A stretch of 64,000 nucleotides of DNA from assembly GCA_963556695.1 (NCBI GenBank), contig CAUWAG010000003.1:7192001-7256000 (forward strand), read 5' to 3'. The stretch's first letter is position 1. Each line of letters begins with the position of its first letter. The notes below the pieces were generated by a model. It saw only the letters and a list, made by a program, of their open reading frames with translations. It was not told where the DNA came from and did no database searches. This document shows, piece after piece, positions 43,494-54,841 of the stretch. The DNA is from Anthostomella pinea. Its lineage: Eukaryota > Ascomycota > Sordariomycetes > Xylariales > Xylariaceae. Both the position numbers and the translations under genes were made by a program.

Positions 43494-44975
43494 ATGTCCC
43501 TGAGCCGGAGTCCATCTCCCGTCCCGGGTGGAGGATGGTCCTCTCCGGGCCTAAATATGAACGGCAGCGGCAGATCAAGCCCGGCAAAGATGTCGTTTGG
43601 TGGTCCAGCAAACGGGGCTGTCACATGGGAATCTGCGCGACTCAAGAGCCAGGGCGTCGCGGGCTACCCGTCCTTCTCGACCCAAAATCAGGGCTTCTTC
43701 ACTCGCCACATGCGCCGTATATCGAGTAGTCTACCCTCTTTCAACGTTGGCGCCGATGATAGATATGTGGAAAAGGAGAAGCTTGGACGACGTCCCTGGA
43801 GGATTCCTTTTATTGGAAGAGTCAGGGCCATGTCGGCACGACTAGGGAGAAAATGGAAGATCCGCGCACTCGTGCTTGCCATATTCCTGGCCTGCTACCT
43901 CCTATTCTACATAACGCGTAAGTCACAATATCTGGATATGGGGTCGCCAGTGACTAAGACAACGTGTAGCTCTTTGTTACTACTGGAGACGAACCAGCTG
44001 GCTCGGAGGTGGCGAGAAATTTGTCATCATCCTGGCGGCAAACGTGGGGGGTGGTGTGATGGAGTGGAAGGGCGCACGAGAGTGGGCGATCGAAAGAGAC
44101 AGCGTCAGGAACAAACGGAAATATACCTCGAGGTGGGGATACGAGCTCGAGATTGTCGACATGAGTACCAAGAAGCGTTATGCGCACGAATGGCGCGAGA
44201 GCTGGGAGAAAGTCGATAGTATTCGGAACAGCTTCAGGAAATATCCAAAAGCTGAATGGTAAGCCGCCGTACATTCGCGCCGCCAAAGACACTCGGCTAA
44301 CATGACCACAGGATTTGGTGGCTGGACCTGAACACCTTCGTGATGGAGCCCTCCTACTCGCTCCAACACCACATCTTCGACGACCTCAACAAGCACATAT
44401 ATCGCGACATCAACGAGTATAATCCACTCAATATCTCTCACCCCCTTACAGGCGACTATCTCGACCCCGATTCACTCAGTCCCATTGGAGATGGAAGTCC
44501 CGATTCCGTCAACCTAATATTGCCCCAGGATTGCTCGGGCTTCAACCTGGGGTCGTTTTTCGTCAGACGAAGCGATTGGACTGATCGGCTCCTAGATATA
44601 TGGTGGGATCCAGTATCATACGAGCAGAAGCACATGCAGTGGGAACACAAGGAACAAGATGCTCTTGAGCAACTGTACACGACACAACCATGGATTCGGA
44701 GCCATACAGCTTTCCTTCCACAGAGGCTCATCAACAGCTTCCCGACCGGAGCTTGTTCCGACAACGGCAACGACACTCGCATTCACTACAACCAGGACGA
44801 TCGAGATTTCGTCGTCAACATGGCAGGCTGTGAATGGGGCCGCGATTGCTGGGGAGAAATGTACAATTTCCGCGAGCTTTCGTACTATCTCAACCGGAAC
44901 CCCTGGGAGAGGTTCAAGGAAGACCTAATCGCGGTGATTTGGTTCAAGCTTACTGGCCAGAAGGTCAAGTTATAG
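43494..44975 (+). CDS. Alpha-1,6-mannosyltransferase, GT34 family (Mnn10/Mnn11-like)
   Basis: Exons 43494-43917, 43970-44258 and 44312-44975 (introns of 52 and 53 nt, GTAAG donors) give 458 residues. The protein is type II membrane: a Ser/Pro-rich cytosolic tail, a single TM helix at about 123-141 (ALVLAIFLACYLLFYIT) and a luminal catalytic domain. Catalytic-domain landmarks are FVIILAANVGGGVMEW, the segment WWLDLNTFVMEPSYSLQ, LPQDCSGFNLGSFF, HKEQDALEQLY and VNMAGCEWGRDC. In yeast the Mnn10/Mnn11 subunits of the cis-Golgi mannan polymerase II complex extend the alpha-1,6-mannose backbone of N-glycans. At the usual DxD position this protein reads Asp-Leu-Asn. I cannot decide between the Mnn10 and Mnn11 orthologue from sequence alone. 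Confidence 0.88.
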
Positions 44976-46933
44976 AGTCACTATCTTCTGGCTCCGGAAA
45001 TGCTTTGATCATGATTCACCGGTTCGGAACGTCTGGAGTCCTGGTGCTCCTCTATGCATCCACCTGATACGGCTAGAACATCTTCCCAACCCTCTCACTG
45101 TGCCCTTGGAGCACGGTTGCAGCTCGATCACGTACATGATACCCCTGGAGTAAGCTTTGAAATAAGCTTTGAAATACATGCTCTAAGTTAGTGAATACAG
45201 TTATAAACAAAGTAGTCCATTGACATTTAATTGCCCTTGATGACCTGGCACGCTCTTGGACGTGTGTCTACTTCTCGAATCATGGTGACCCTGGCTTCCG
45301 AGTTACCACTCGATTCCCGTCACTTTGGGGCCACCTAGGTGAGGGTTAGGCCCTCGGGGTCACAGTGGCCGACGTTTCGGGGGAGACGGGACCGCACCAT
45401 GCTGCGGAGAGCCTCCAGGGCGAGAGCCGGAGGCTTCTGTTGCATAGAAGTCAGGATAGCTCCGCGTGTGGGAGAGAAAATGCCGTACACAGCTGGCATG
45501 GCCTCTGCGATGCTCTCTGCGGTCGGTCCGCGTGTGGACTCCGGCTTGGATCTTGATGAGGGTTGAAAATCAACCTTACGACCCTCGTTTGCTTCGGGTG
45601 GTCAGTCTCCAGGTGCGCAGGGTGCTCTGCTCAGAGCTATCTCCTACACGCCAGAATAAACAGATTGAACTCATTATTCACCACCTAAGAGTTTGGCGAC
45701 TTGAGTCAGCTACGGATATATGTTGTACGTTCAGCAGCATTTGCGTTGAGATGGCATGTGGTGACTCGTCACTTTGCTTGTCCGACTGAGTCTTTAGGGG
45801 CTAAAGACAGTCTAAGCTTCATGTCGTAAATACCGCCGCGGCTCCTGACTTTGTGTCACCAATCAAAACCTTCAGGGACGCCAGTCTTCGTCCGTAACGA
45901 CCTTGCGTCTCCTACTCCTCCGAGGTGTACGCCTCATGGGCCAAGTTTAGACAAGGCCGCTCAACGTCACATCACAGGTCAAGCCTGAGGCACACGAGAT
46001 TCACAGATACTACTTTGGAAAAACATCCAGCCAACCGAGAGGCACTGGAGCCGTTTCGGCAGCGCACTGCTGAAGAGTACGGATACGGAAGACGTCGACA
46101 AGCGGTTGTTGGAAGGCAGGTCGTCAGATTGGATGAGGTCACATATTTGACGGAGAGGGAGAGTGCTGATCCGCATAATCAAGGCTCCCGTATACAGGCC
46201 ATATTGTAGCGATGTATATGTAATCTGTATATTACTATAGCGACCACGGCAGGCTCTCGAAGTTACCTGTCGTCTTAGACTTTGTTTACACTGCTCAGGA
46301 GTAATGATCATGTTCGGAACTTATAAGAGAAATCGTTGGCAGCATATGGATGGGTGGAAAACATCAAGCAGCGCGCGCATATAGTGAAGGGCAAATTCAC
46401 AGTCGGTAAATGCAGGGCATAAAGGAGCAAGCGATACAGACATGCAGCTATCGCCTGCCCACACTTGAGATGCAAGGGCTGTAACACCGGCATCGAAATT
46501 TCTGTTCTATGGCAACATCCATTGATACCTCACATGATCAAAATCCCCTGTCGTCTTCAATTGCTGATTGCCTGAGGAAACTGGCAGCCTCTGCCCGTCA
46601 CCCGACCTTTGGTGTCAAACACCTGATGCAGGAAGCAAAGCACAACTTCCCGCGGACAGTGCCTTCCTTTCGTAACGACTGCCTGGTTGACATGGAAACG
46701 TGACCTGCAAATTTGTTTACATCACCTGGCCGCAAACAAAATTTTCACTTACCCTCGTCTCTCACGCACAAGTCGTGGTGACCTTTGTCCCCCTCATTCG
46801 CCCACCTTTTTTTTACAGAACATCCACTACCTCAACTCACACATCCGTTCACCACGGGCCTCAAAGCCATCGTCGTCCTTTACTTTCCATTCATCAACTT
46901 CTGCCCCGAAATTTCCCAAGCAGATCCGTCAAG
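44976..46933. other. Intergenic, no supported gene
   Basis: This contains the GT34 3' UTR and the MYND gene promoter. The block at about 45330-45570 is GC-rich with a small inverted repeat (AGCCTCC..GGAGGCT at about 45409-45435) but carries no coding signal I trust. A T-rich run (46807-46815) lies about 120 bp upstream of the MYND start. Confidence 0.4.
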
Positions 46934-47947
46934 ATGGGTGTCTGGGGACTCGGCCTCCTGCAGTCCGACGACGACTACGACATCGAGTCCGACCTGGACG
47001 ACATGTTCGGGCTCAACCTGTTCCAACCGACCGACGAGGCCGAGAGCGTCGCCACCGTCGAGAAGCTCAACACCGACCGCTTCCTCGCCAAGAAGTTCGA
47101 CAAGATCCTCACGGCCACCTTCGTGCCGCCGCGCGCTGCGTACCAGCAGCGCGACCGCATCGCCGTCATCTTGGGGATGCTGGCCATGCAGCTAGGCGCC
47201 AAGATCGAGAGCCAGCACATGAGGATGCTACGGTTGTTGCGACCGGCCCTGCCCACCCTTGAGCAGCAGCTCCAGCTCCTGGCGGCGCTCGACGGGTACA
47301 AGAATGATGGCACGCAATGGGAGAGCGGAAGCAAGAGTCTGATGGACGCGACGACAACCAAGGGTGATGCGACGGAGTATGATCTTGGTGATGAGTTTTG
47401 GTTCAGTGGCCTTGGGTAAGTTATCTCTCCTCATTCCTACCTCTACCGCCCTCTGTCCTGCATCACTTCTCGTGGCTTGTCTGCAACGGCCCTCGACTGA
47501 GACGAGGGCTGACTACTATACAACCAAATAGCCACTCTGCCGACGAGAATCCTACATCCAACATGTGGAGCACCAGCTGTCTTAGCTGTGGCGACGACGA
47601 ATCCACCCTGACCACTTGTGGCCGGTGTAAGATGGGACGATATTGCAGCAAGACTTGCCAAAAGTTGGACTGGCCGATTCACAAGAAAGTTTGTGCTCCT
47701 CGTGAGAAGACCCGCTCTTGTGTAAGTGTTGTGATGATTCTCAGAAAGGGGTCGAGGACTAACGAGGACATAGCCGGTTTTCAATATCGTCGAGAGACAG
47801 GAGACCACAGAAGGACAGAGAGAGGCCAACGGTCCTGACGTTCTCAAGGAGGGTCAAGGAGATATTCGTGAAGAAGAGCATGAGGAGCACAGAGAGGAAC
47901 ATGAGAAAGAGGGGGTGGAGGTCAGTATCACCGCTCCTGCTGCTTGA
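46934..47947 (+). CDS. MYND-type zinc-finger protein
   Basis: Exons 46934-47415, 47532-47721 and 47774-47947 join in phase (introns of 116 and 52 nt) to give 281 residues. Residues 1-160 form a helical, charged domain I do not recognise (MGVWGLGLLQSDDDYD..). Residues 177-215 are a complete MYND finger with the ligand pattern C-x2-C-x9-C-x2-C-x5-C-x3-C-x7-H-x3-C (C177, C180, C190, C193, C199, C203, H211, C215). MYND fingers bind Pro-rich peptides and recruit partners, often in transcription. The tail is Glu-rich. The N-terminal region may define a fungal family of its own; no SET or other catalytic domain is present. Confidence 0.82.
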
Positions 47948-50900
47948 GCGAAGGGTATGCCCGTCGGCGGCGTGGGGATTCAAAGGAATCCGTCAAGATC
48001 ATGCCATGTCCTACCTACCGGTCGGTTCAGCCTCAGGCTAAGCTTTCGCTGTCATATTTTGCTAGTTTTGAGACCATGTGGAACATGGTGAGTGCCGAGT
48101 TACCACCGTGATCTTGCCCAACCTAAGACTCCGTTCTTGTGGTTCGGGAGCACAGTGTTGCTGCCCACAGATAGTCAGCCAGTCGAGCTAGAGGCTACAT
48201 AGGCATGAGACAACACAACGTTATCTGGAATCGTTTCCTTGACCCGAGCTATGAACGGCGTGTTTGGTGAGTTGCGATGCCCACCTGAGCAGGTAGAACG
48301 TTGGGGCTTCGGACGAGAAGCTTCGGCGAGCAGTAGTAGAAGGTAATGGGTACCTGCTAAGGACCAAAGTCCAACATATGCATTGCGGTTTCGGTAAATG
48401 TTACTGATGTGATCGCGCGGGATCTCACCTCTATGTTCAGTATTCAGGCACAGCCGGAACTGACGGAGAGAACCTGTCGCCAGGCTCGGAGACTATACCA
48501 GCTAACCCCCAGACCGCTTGCTCGAGAACCTACAGGCCATGTTATGGTGTATCGCATGATTCATGGCGTATGATGTGGGAGGCACACGCGATAGACTCAT
48601 GAACTGTTGATCGACCATGAGACAACGTGAATCGGCGAGGTCTGCGATAGGGTAACGTCTCACACATCACCATGTGAGCCTCGATGCGGAAATCCCCCCC
48701 TAGATAGGGTTCGACTTGTAGAGCATCTGGCTATGACTGCCCGGGTATGACTGTGATCATGGAATTGATGTTATCTCGCACATGGCTAGCCTGGCTGGTT
48801 TGTGTATCCCAGCTGTGACATGAGCACTGTGTACTTGGATACAGATATATCGACAACCAGGTACTTGAGACACGTGAAGGTCACTCCAGACTCACTGCGT
48901 GTATGCTAGAAACAAGACAAAACGCATTTCATGGCAGCGCAGTCCACGAGGTGGAACTATCCAGCACGACAGGAGACAGCGTCTCCACTTCTAAAAGTCA
49001 TAACAAGCGGCGAATCTGATAAGAAGATACAAGACAAGTTGAGGCTTTCGCAAGCTGGAGTGGTAGAGAACTTCGGCTTACGTGATGATGATCCCCCTTG
49101 CAGTACCGGCATACCCAGATCTGCGACCAGGGCCAGTCCCGGTAGGCGGGTGGCGATCCGAGCTGAGCAGCCGCCCTCCCACATGGGATGACTGCCGAAC
49201 TTACAGAGTTCCACCAAGGCGCGGCCTGTCCTATGGTCCGACACAGTCGCATGAACGGCCCCCAGGCGCTGCATACCGTATATAGACGCGGCAGGTAGAG
49301 GAGAGGACAGAGACAGCGTGTTGATAGAGGTGATATGATCCGATCTGCGACAAGCGGAGGCTGCTTCGGCTCGAGTCCCTTATGTTGGGCGGCTAGACTG
49401 ACCTCGATACATGTCAAGGATCTGGAACCCCCAACCGCCCGCCTGGGTCTTGCTCTTTGTGCTCAGCTCGGTGTACTATCCACTGTGCTCGAAACAGTAC
49501 AACGAGAGATACATGTGTTCTTGGTGATACTGTAAGTCTCGGAATCTTATCAGTCCTTAAGTAGGTAGTCCTCCAGGCTGTGGCATTGCTTCGGCCTTGC
49601 GAATTGATTGCGCGAAGGAGCATTTAAAGCCTAATTTTCGGTTGGCATCAAGTCCGGGCCTCGACGTGATTCAAGATGAACATGATGATGTTCAGCAAGA
49701 TGATAAAGACGAGGCGGGCTGGTCGACGTTTCGATTGCTGTTTCAAGATGGAGTCAACAAATGCCAATGGCAGTGCGAATCCCAACCCCAGCTGTGGCGC
49801 ACCCCATCAGCCCGCTAATAATCATAGGGCCTGGACCGACTGCTTTTGGGGGCGATTGAAGCGCTATCCGGAAGTGGGGTAGGGGTCTGGTGCCAAGATG
49901 CGGCGCTACCTCCTGTACCCACCCTCCCCCCAGCTTGCCCCAGTTGCATGCCGTCGATTGGCTGAGGAGATCTTGCACATATGAGCAACGCCTTTGTCTC
50001 ACAATCTTCAACCTCTCCTTGCAACTTGGCCGCCAACTCGTCGTGCGCCGCGGTACCTCTAGAAGCATCTTTCTTCACTGCGCATAGTTCCAGCTCAGCA
50101 CCAATGTCTCGGCCCAGCTCGAAATGCCTGGTTTGATGACACTGGATGTCAGATGGGTGATGGTGCTTCTTGGTTAGGTAGGTAGCGGACTGAGGTTTAC
50201 TGTCCAGCGTTGGTTTTTTGCCAAGGGCGAGATGCCAGCCCATGGCCATGCTTTTCTTGGTGTTTGTTCGTCCGATATGGTATCTGAGGAGGGGCCTTTG
50301 CTCCATCTGCCGGTGCATTCGTCTGATCCTATCATCTACCTAGGCAGTGAGCAATGGCCTAGACCAGGGGTGAGTCTGCTCATGTGCCTGAGGCGGGTAC
50401 ATCTCTTGTTTCTCTCTGCGGGCCGCGTTTACACGGTTGGTGGTGGCACATAAGGTAACACCTGACCTCCCAAGCATCGCTCATACATTCATATCTGCTT
50501 TGTTCCCAACCTTCGCGTGGCATTTGATATTTATTAATACCCACCTCGGTCCTGCCATCGCCGCTTCCCCCTTCACACTTCACCGTGGACTCATCCTACC
50601 TCACCTGACTCTCACCACGAGGAAAGTGTCTTACCGCGCGACCTCCTCCCCTCCAGCCGTCACTCCTTATGCGGCTGTGAATGCGAACCCAAACCCAGGT
50701 TGATCCTGAGCTACCTATCTTTCTAGTCCTTCATTGTCCCAGTGGCTGCGCCGCAGTGCACCCCATTGTTGATCTGTCGAGCTTGCGAAACAAGGACAAT
50801 ACGGCTACCAGCCCTGTTCATTGTCTGGCACAATAGCACTCCCTTCGACTCGACGCCAAACACCGTCTTTCAGGCCGAGTCATCTGTGGTCACCCATTAT

Positions 50901-51094
50901 AAGGCACCAAGTCATTCCGCACTTGCCACACTCCTCTCGTTCCTGGCCATACACCTTCTCGCTTCTCACATATCTTTCTTGCCCGGCGCAAATCCTCCTG
51001 CCTCAGACACAAACAACATTGTACGCACCCAGCTCGCAACTGTTTTTTACACATCCATTACACTACCATCTCTACATACTTCGGCATCCACAAC
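47948..51094. other. 3.1-kb intergenic stretch, nothing recognised
   Basis: Only short, non-protein-like frames occur. No terminal repeats, RNA genes or coding relics were found by eye. The last 100 bp upstream of 51095 are pyrimidine-rich (ACACATCCATTACACTACC..), as is usual in fungal core promoters and 5' UTRs. Confidence 0.4.
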
Positions 51095-52099
51095 ATGACT
51101 TTCACAAACAGCCTGATTCGCCTGAGCGGGCTGCTGTCCTTGGCAGCTTCCGCTCAAGCAGCCGCCTACGCCGTTCAAGATACGTTCGACCAGACCAACT
51201 TCTTCGAGGGCTTCGACTTCTTCAGTGGCCAGGACCCAACAAACGGCTTTGTCAAGTACTCATCCGCCATCCACGCCAACAACGCGTCTCTTGCCGGATA
51301 CGCGAACAATGGCATCTACTTGGGGGTCGATTACGAGAGCGTCAATCCAGCCGGCGGTCGTGCTTCGGTTCGCGTCAACTCCAAAGCCTCGTACACCAAG
51401 GGCCTCTTCATCGCCGATATCGCCCATCAACCTGCTCCGGCGTGCGGACAGTGGCCCGCGTTCTGGACGTTCGGACCGAACTGGCCTTCCAGTGGCGAGA
51501 TCGACATCATCGAAGGAGTCAACATGGACACGAACACCACAATCACCCTCCACACATCTAAGGGATGTTCTTTTTCCAAGGACTCCTTCTCGTCTGGTGA
51601 CTGCAATGCTCCTGGGTCCGGAACAACCGGCTGCGGAGCGCCCACTGGGAACCTACAGACCTTCGGCACCGGCTTCAACGAGATAGGCGGTGGCATCTAT
51701 GCGCTCGAGTGGACCTCTCAAGCAATCAAGATCTTTTTCTTCCCAAGAACCGGCCCGATCCCCACCGACATTGCCTCCGACACACCTGACCCGACCACGT
51801 GGGGCGCACCCGCCGCTCAGTTCTCAGGCTCAGGCTGCAACATCGATGAACACTTCATGAACCATCAGATCGTCTTCGATACGACATTCTGCGGAGATTG
51901 GGCCGGGAAGGTTTTCAACGATGACCCCGTCTGCAAGGCCAAGGCCAACACGAAGTCGACTGGGATGGCGGCGTGCCAGGCCTATGTTGCCAACAACCCC
52001 GCCGACTTCAAGGACTCCTACTGGCTGATCAATTCAGTCAAGGTCTACTCCGAGGGGGGTGCATTGAACAAGACTACCCCTAAGCGGTTCACATCATAG
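51095..52099 (+). CDS. Secreted GH16 endo-beta-1,3(4)-glucanase
   Basis: A single-exon gene of 334 residues. A signal peptide covers about residues 1-22 (SLIRLSGLLSLAASAQAA). The GH16 active site GEIDIIEG is complete, with Glu135 as likely nucleophile, Asp137 as helper and Glu140 as acid/base. The preceding WPAFWTFGPNWP and the later HFMNHQIVFDTTFCGDWAG are typical of the fungal mixed-linkage glucanase group (GH16_1). It probably cleaves beta-1,3/1,4-glucans outside the cell, in plant or fungal wall. No GPI signal or carbohydrate-binding module follows. The start is the first ATG, directly before the signal peptide. Confidence 0.92.
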   Translation: MTFTNSLIRLSGLLSLAASAQAAAYAVQDTFDQTNFFEGFDFFSGQDPTNGFVKYSSAIHANNASLAGYANNGIYLGVDYESVNPAGGRASVRVNSKASYTKGLFIADIAHQPAPACGQWPAFWTFGPNWPSSGEIDIIEGVNMDTNTTITLHTSKGCSFSKDSFSSGDCNAPGSGTTGCGAPTGNLQTFGTGFNEIGGGIYALEWTSQAIKIFFFPRTGPIPTDIASDTPDPTTWGAPAAQFSGSGCNIDEHFMNHQIVFDTTFCGDWAGKVFNDDPVCKAKANTKSTGMAACQAYVANNPADFKDSYWLINSVKVYSEGGALNKTTPKRFTS

Positions 52100-53752
52100 G
52101 ACGAAAACACGCACACATGGCCGACTTCTTTCTCCCCTTTCAGCAATTGTCTTTCTAGGATCGGAAGTTCAAGGAGTTTTGGAATACTTCTTCATCGCAA
52201 GGGAGCACGCGCTTATATCCAGGGTACAACAACTCTCAGCCAGCGCGTTTGGAATTGCAGGCGTCTCCCCCCTTTGGTCAGCATCTCCGCGCAAGGGGTC
52301 AGCTTATCATCCCTGGAAAGCGAACCAGGGCTTTGGAGTTCATGGTTGATTGAGTCTGGCTTTGACCATTTTTGGAGGCCATACTTGGACAGCTTCGGCT
52401 CGGTCCTCATCATCAACTTTAATTGTACATATTCATATTGTTGACTGGCCTTTTTAGCCTTCATTGAGGGGTCCATATGTTACTTACCTCTTAGACAATT
52501 ATCAAAGCATTCCACAAAATCATAATCTTTCTCTCTTTTCAATGAAGACCTTGAGGTTTAGGTGTTGTGACGCTTTCCATGCCAGGGAGTGCATACTCGG
52601 GGAGACCAATGTCAAAGACTCAATTGTCTCTTCGATGGACAACGCGATGAACTCCGGTATGTCCTTGCCCGTATAGGAATATCCCATTGCAAATACAGAG
52701 TTGATCATCTCAACTTCGCGCATTCTCAAGATCCAGATATGGAGTGCATGTCCGGGGCAATGGCTGTCCGGGTAGTACCAGGCCATGTGAATTATGCGCG
52801 TTTTGATCGCAACCGTCAGGTAACAATGCGCAAAGTTAATGCCTCGATTGTTGAGCCATTCTGAAGCAGCGAATGCAGCTCCATCGGAGATTTCTTCATG
52901 TTTTTTTAAGGAAATCATAAGTCGCCCTCTCTTGTTTGTAATGTAGGCTACAGAAAGGTGTGAAGAAACAGTCGCGGGTGCATGAAATATTAGGTGCTTC
53001 CGAAATGTCGAGGGGAATGAACATATCTCTGTAAATAAACCTGATATAGTCGATCGAGATGACTTCTGCCCCACTACTTCAGGTTGGTAATGACCGGTGT
53101 CGTGACGAAAGCTTAGACATGTGCTATAAGTGTAATAATATTCAAGACGTGTTTCCCTTTTGTCTCGCTGTCTTTTCCGGAGTACCCAGGGTTGATGTAG
53201 ATGATCCTCAAAGTACCTCGACTGCCTCAACCCTACCGTGACGCTTCATAAAGAGAAAGAAGTTATCTATAACCTCTGTACCATTGCACCTCTAGTTGGT
53301 CTTGGTCAAGTGATGTCAGTCATCAACGGGGATCAAACATCGCGGTCCTAAAAAGGCAAAAGAACCACATTGTTTCCATCAATCTGACTCACCCATGGGG
53401 TTTTATTGATCATGACCATACGAGGGGTGGTCGAGAGCAAGCCGCAATGACTCAAGCCTCTATCCACATACAGCGAGATATTCCTCTCAGATATAGCCAC
53501 CCTAGCAAGTTTTGCCTAGTCATCCCAACTTCCTCTCCTATGCATGGGCCTTTCATTCTCCGACGTCGAGACTTTTAGAGCTACAATCTTCCCTTATTAA
53601 GGCTTACGTCATTGTCCGAACGTACTAGGGTTGTAATTTGATAACATTAATAAAGATAAGCCATACATGTTCGTAAGGAGAGGGTACTCAAGTCTCCCTC
53701 CGCTTCCACGCAAGTGAAGCCTTACTCACAGGCACTTTCGGTGTCCGCCGAC
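52100..53752. other. Convergent interval after GH16 gene
   Basis: Apart from the doubtful ORF at 52520-53230 (-) I see no gene, RNA or repeat here. It should include the 3' UTRs of the flanking convergent genes. Confidence 0.4.
52520..53230 (-). CDS. Hypothetical ORF, 236 residues, doubtful
   Basis: An uninterrupted frame in an otherwise empty convergent interval. The C-terminal part (GYSYTGKDIPEFIALSIEE) looks more protein-like than the rest. No domain, signal peptide or splice structure is recognised. It could be a relic or a chance frame. Confidence 0.2.
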   Translation of the reverse strand: MRQSRYFEDHLHQPWVLRKRQRDKRETRLEYYYTYSTCLSFRHDTGHYQPEVVGQKSSRSTISGLFTEICSFPSTFRKHLIFHAPATVSSHLSVAYITNKRGRLMISLKKHEEISDGAAFAASEWLNNRGINFAHCYLTVAIKTRIIHMAWYYPDSHCPGHALHIWILRMREVEMINSVFAMGYSYTGKDIPEFIALSIEETIESLTLVSPSMHSLAWKASQHLNLKVFIEKRERL

Positions 53753-54661
53753 TCAATCAAAGTACACACTCGCACTTCCGCTCCAGGTCTCGAAGTTGAG
53801 GTTACTGTCGCCTGTGCCCTTCTTCGCAAGCACATAGTGCGGCTCCCGTCGAATGATCTCAATCCCTCTGCCCTGGAGCTGCAGCCCTCCGCTGTGTGTG
53901 CGGCCTTCGATGGTCCCCTCCCAATCGCTAGGGTATCGGAGGACTAGGCTACCGGACTTGGTGGTGTGGTTGCTTGACAGCTGCTTAATGGAAGAAGATG
54001 CTCCGGCAGAATGGACTGGGTTTAGCACCGTGACGGTCGACTGGCCGGATTGTGTAGCAGTGCTCAAGCTCGAGGCGTGCTCACTCGCACCGGAGAGCGT
54101 GAAGCGAAGAGAGATGCTGGCGGAGTGTGCGACCACGGCGGTCTTGCGGCCGTGGATGAGATGTCCACCTACTGAGCCGGAGTGGGAGTCAATAGAGACG
54201 AAGTAGTCTCGCTTCGGGACCTCGAAAGCCGCCATGTTGATGTCCAGCGAGCCTGAGTGGCTCTCTATCATCATCTCCGCCGGTGCGGGATGCTCCTTGT
54301 CGGCTGCCTGTGGGGTGACGCCGATGTTGAGGGATCCGGACCATGAGCGAATGGACAGCAGGTCGTACAAGTCAAGTTGGGCTGTGTAGGATTGGGATCC
54401 TACGTCAATCCACCGCCTCCTCGAATCCGAGAGTTCGTTTGTCGCTGTCTTGCTGGCAGTGGCACTTGACCCACAGAGGGCTGTAGTCTGGAGGAAAGCA
54501 ACCATCTTGCTCAGGACGCCCTGTCGCGGGGTTGTTTGGCCGTCCTTGCCGTCCGAGTTGGCTGTACCTCCGACGGCGGCAAAGGCGGCGATGCTGTCAT
54601 TGTCTGCGTCGTAAGGCGGCGGCGGGCCATCGAACGGATCCTTCTTCATAGTACCAGCCAT
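53753..54661 (-). CDS. Uncharacterised protein with repeated Ser-Gly-Ser beta motifs (DUF4097/adhesin-like pattern)
   Basis: 302 residues, taken from the ATG at 54661 (MAGTMKKDPFDGPPPPYDAD). A longer frame reaches 54766 but adds an unlikely N-terminus. Residues 1-95 are Pro/Ala-rich and disordered. From about 110 on, short strands recur with an S-x-SGS signature (SWSGSLNIGV, SHSGSLDIN, SHSGSVGGHL, KSGSLVLRY, THSGGLQLQG, WSGSASVYF), separated by some 20-35 residues. This recalls the beta-repeat fold of DUF4097-type putative adhesin proteins, but that is my impression, not an alignment. There is no signal peptide or TM segment, so it is probably intracellular. Function unknown. Confidence 0.65.
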   Translation of the reverse strand: MAGTMKKDPFDGPPPPYDADNDSIAAFAAVGGTANSDGKDGQTTPRQGVLSKMVAFLQTTALCGSSATASKTATNELSDSRRRWIDVGSQSYTAQLDLYDLLSIRSWSGSLNIGVTPQAADKEHPAPAEMMIESHSGSLDINMAAFEVPKRDYFVSIDSHSGSVGGHLIHGRKTAVVAHSASISLRFTLSGASEHASSLSTATQSGQSTVTVLNPVHSAGASSSIKQLSSNHTTKSGSLVLRYPSDWEGTIEGRTHSGGLQLQGRGIEIIRREPHYVLAKKGTGDSNLNFETWSGSASVYFD

Positions 54662-54841
54662 GGTGTGAAGGTTAGGTACTGTGAGTTGATGGTAGATCAA
54701 GAAGCCATCTGAAGTGAGGTACTGTAGGTATAGAGGTAGGTAGCTGACGACAGCCCCGCGTTGCATCCTACACCCCTACCGCCTTTTCCAGGCAAGCCCT
54801 TAATACTCCTCACGGACCACCTGCTCATACTGCCATTTCGA

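Noticed and set aside
45330..45570. GC-rich block with a small inverted repeat, considered as an RNA gene or LINE fragment
   Set aside because: No matching second copy, box motif or coding relic could be seen.
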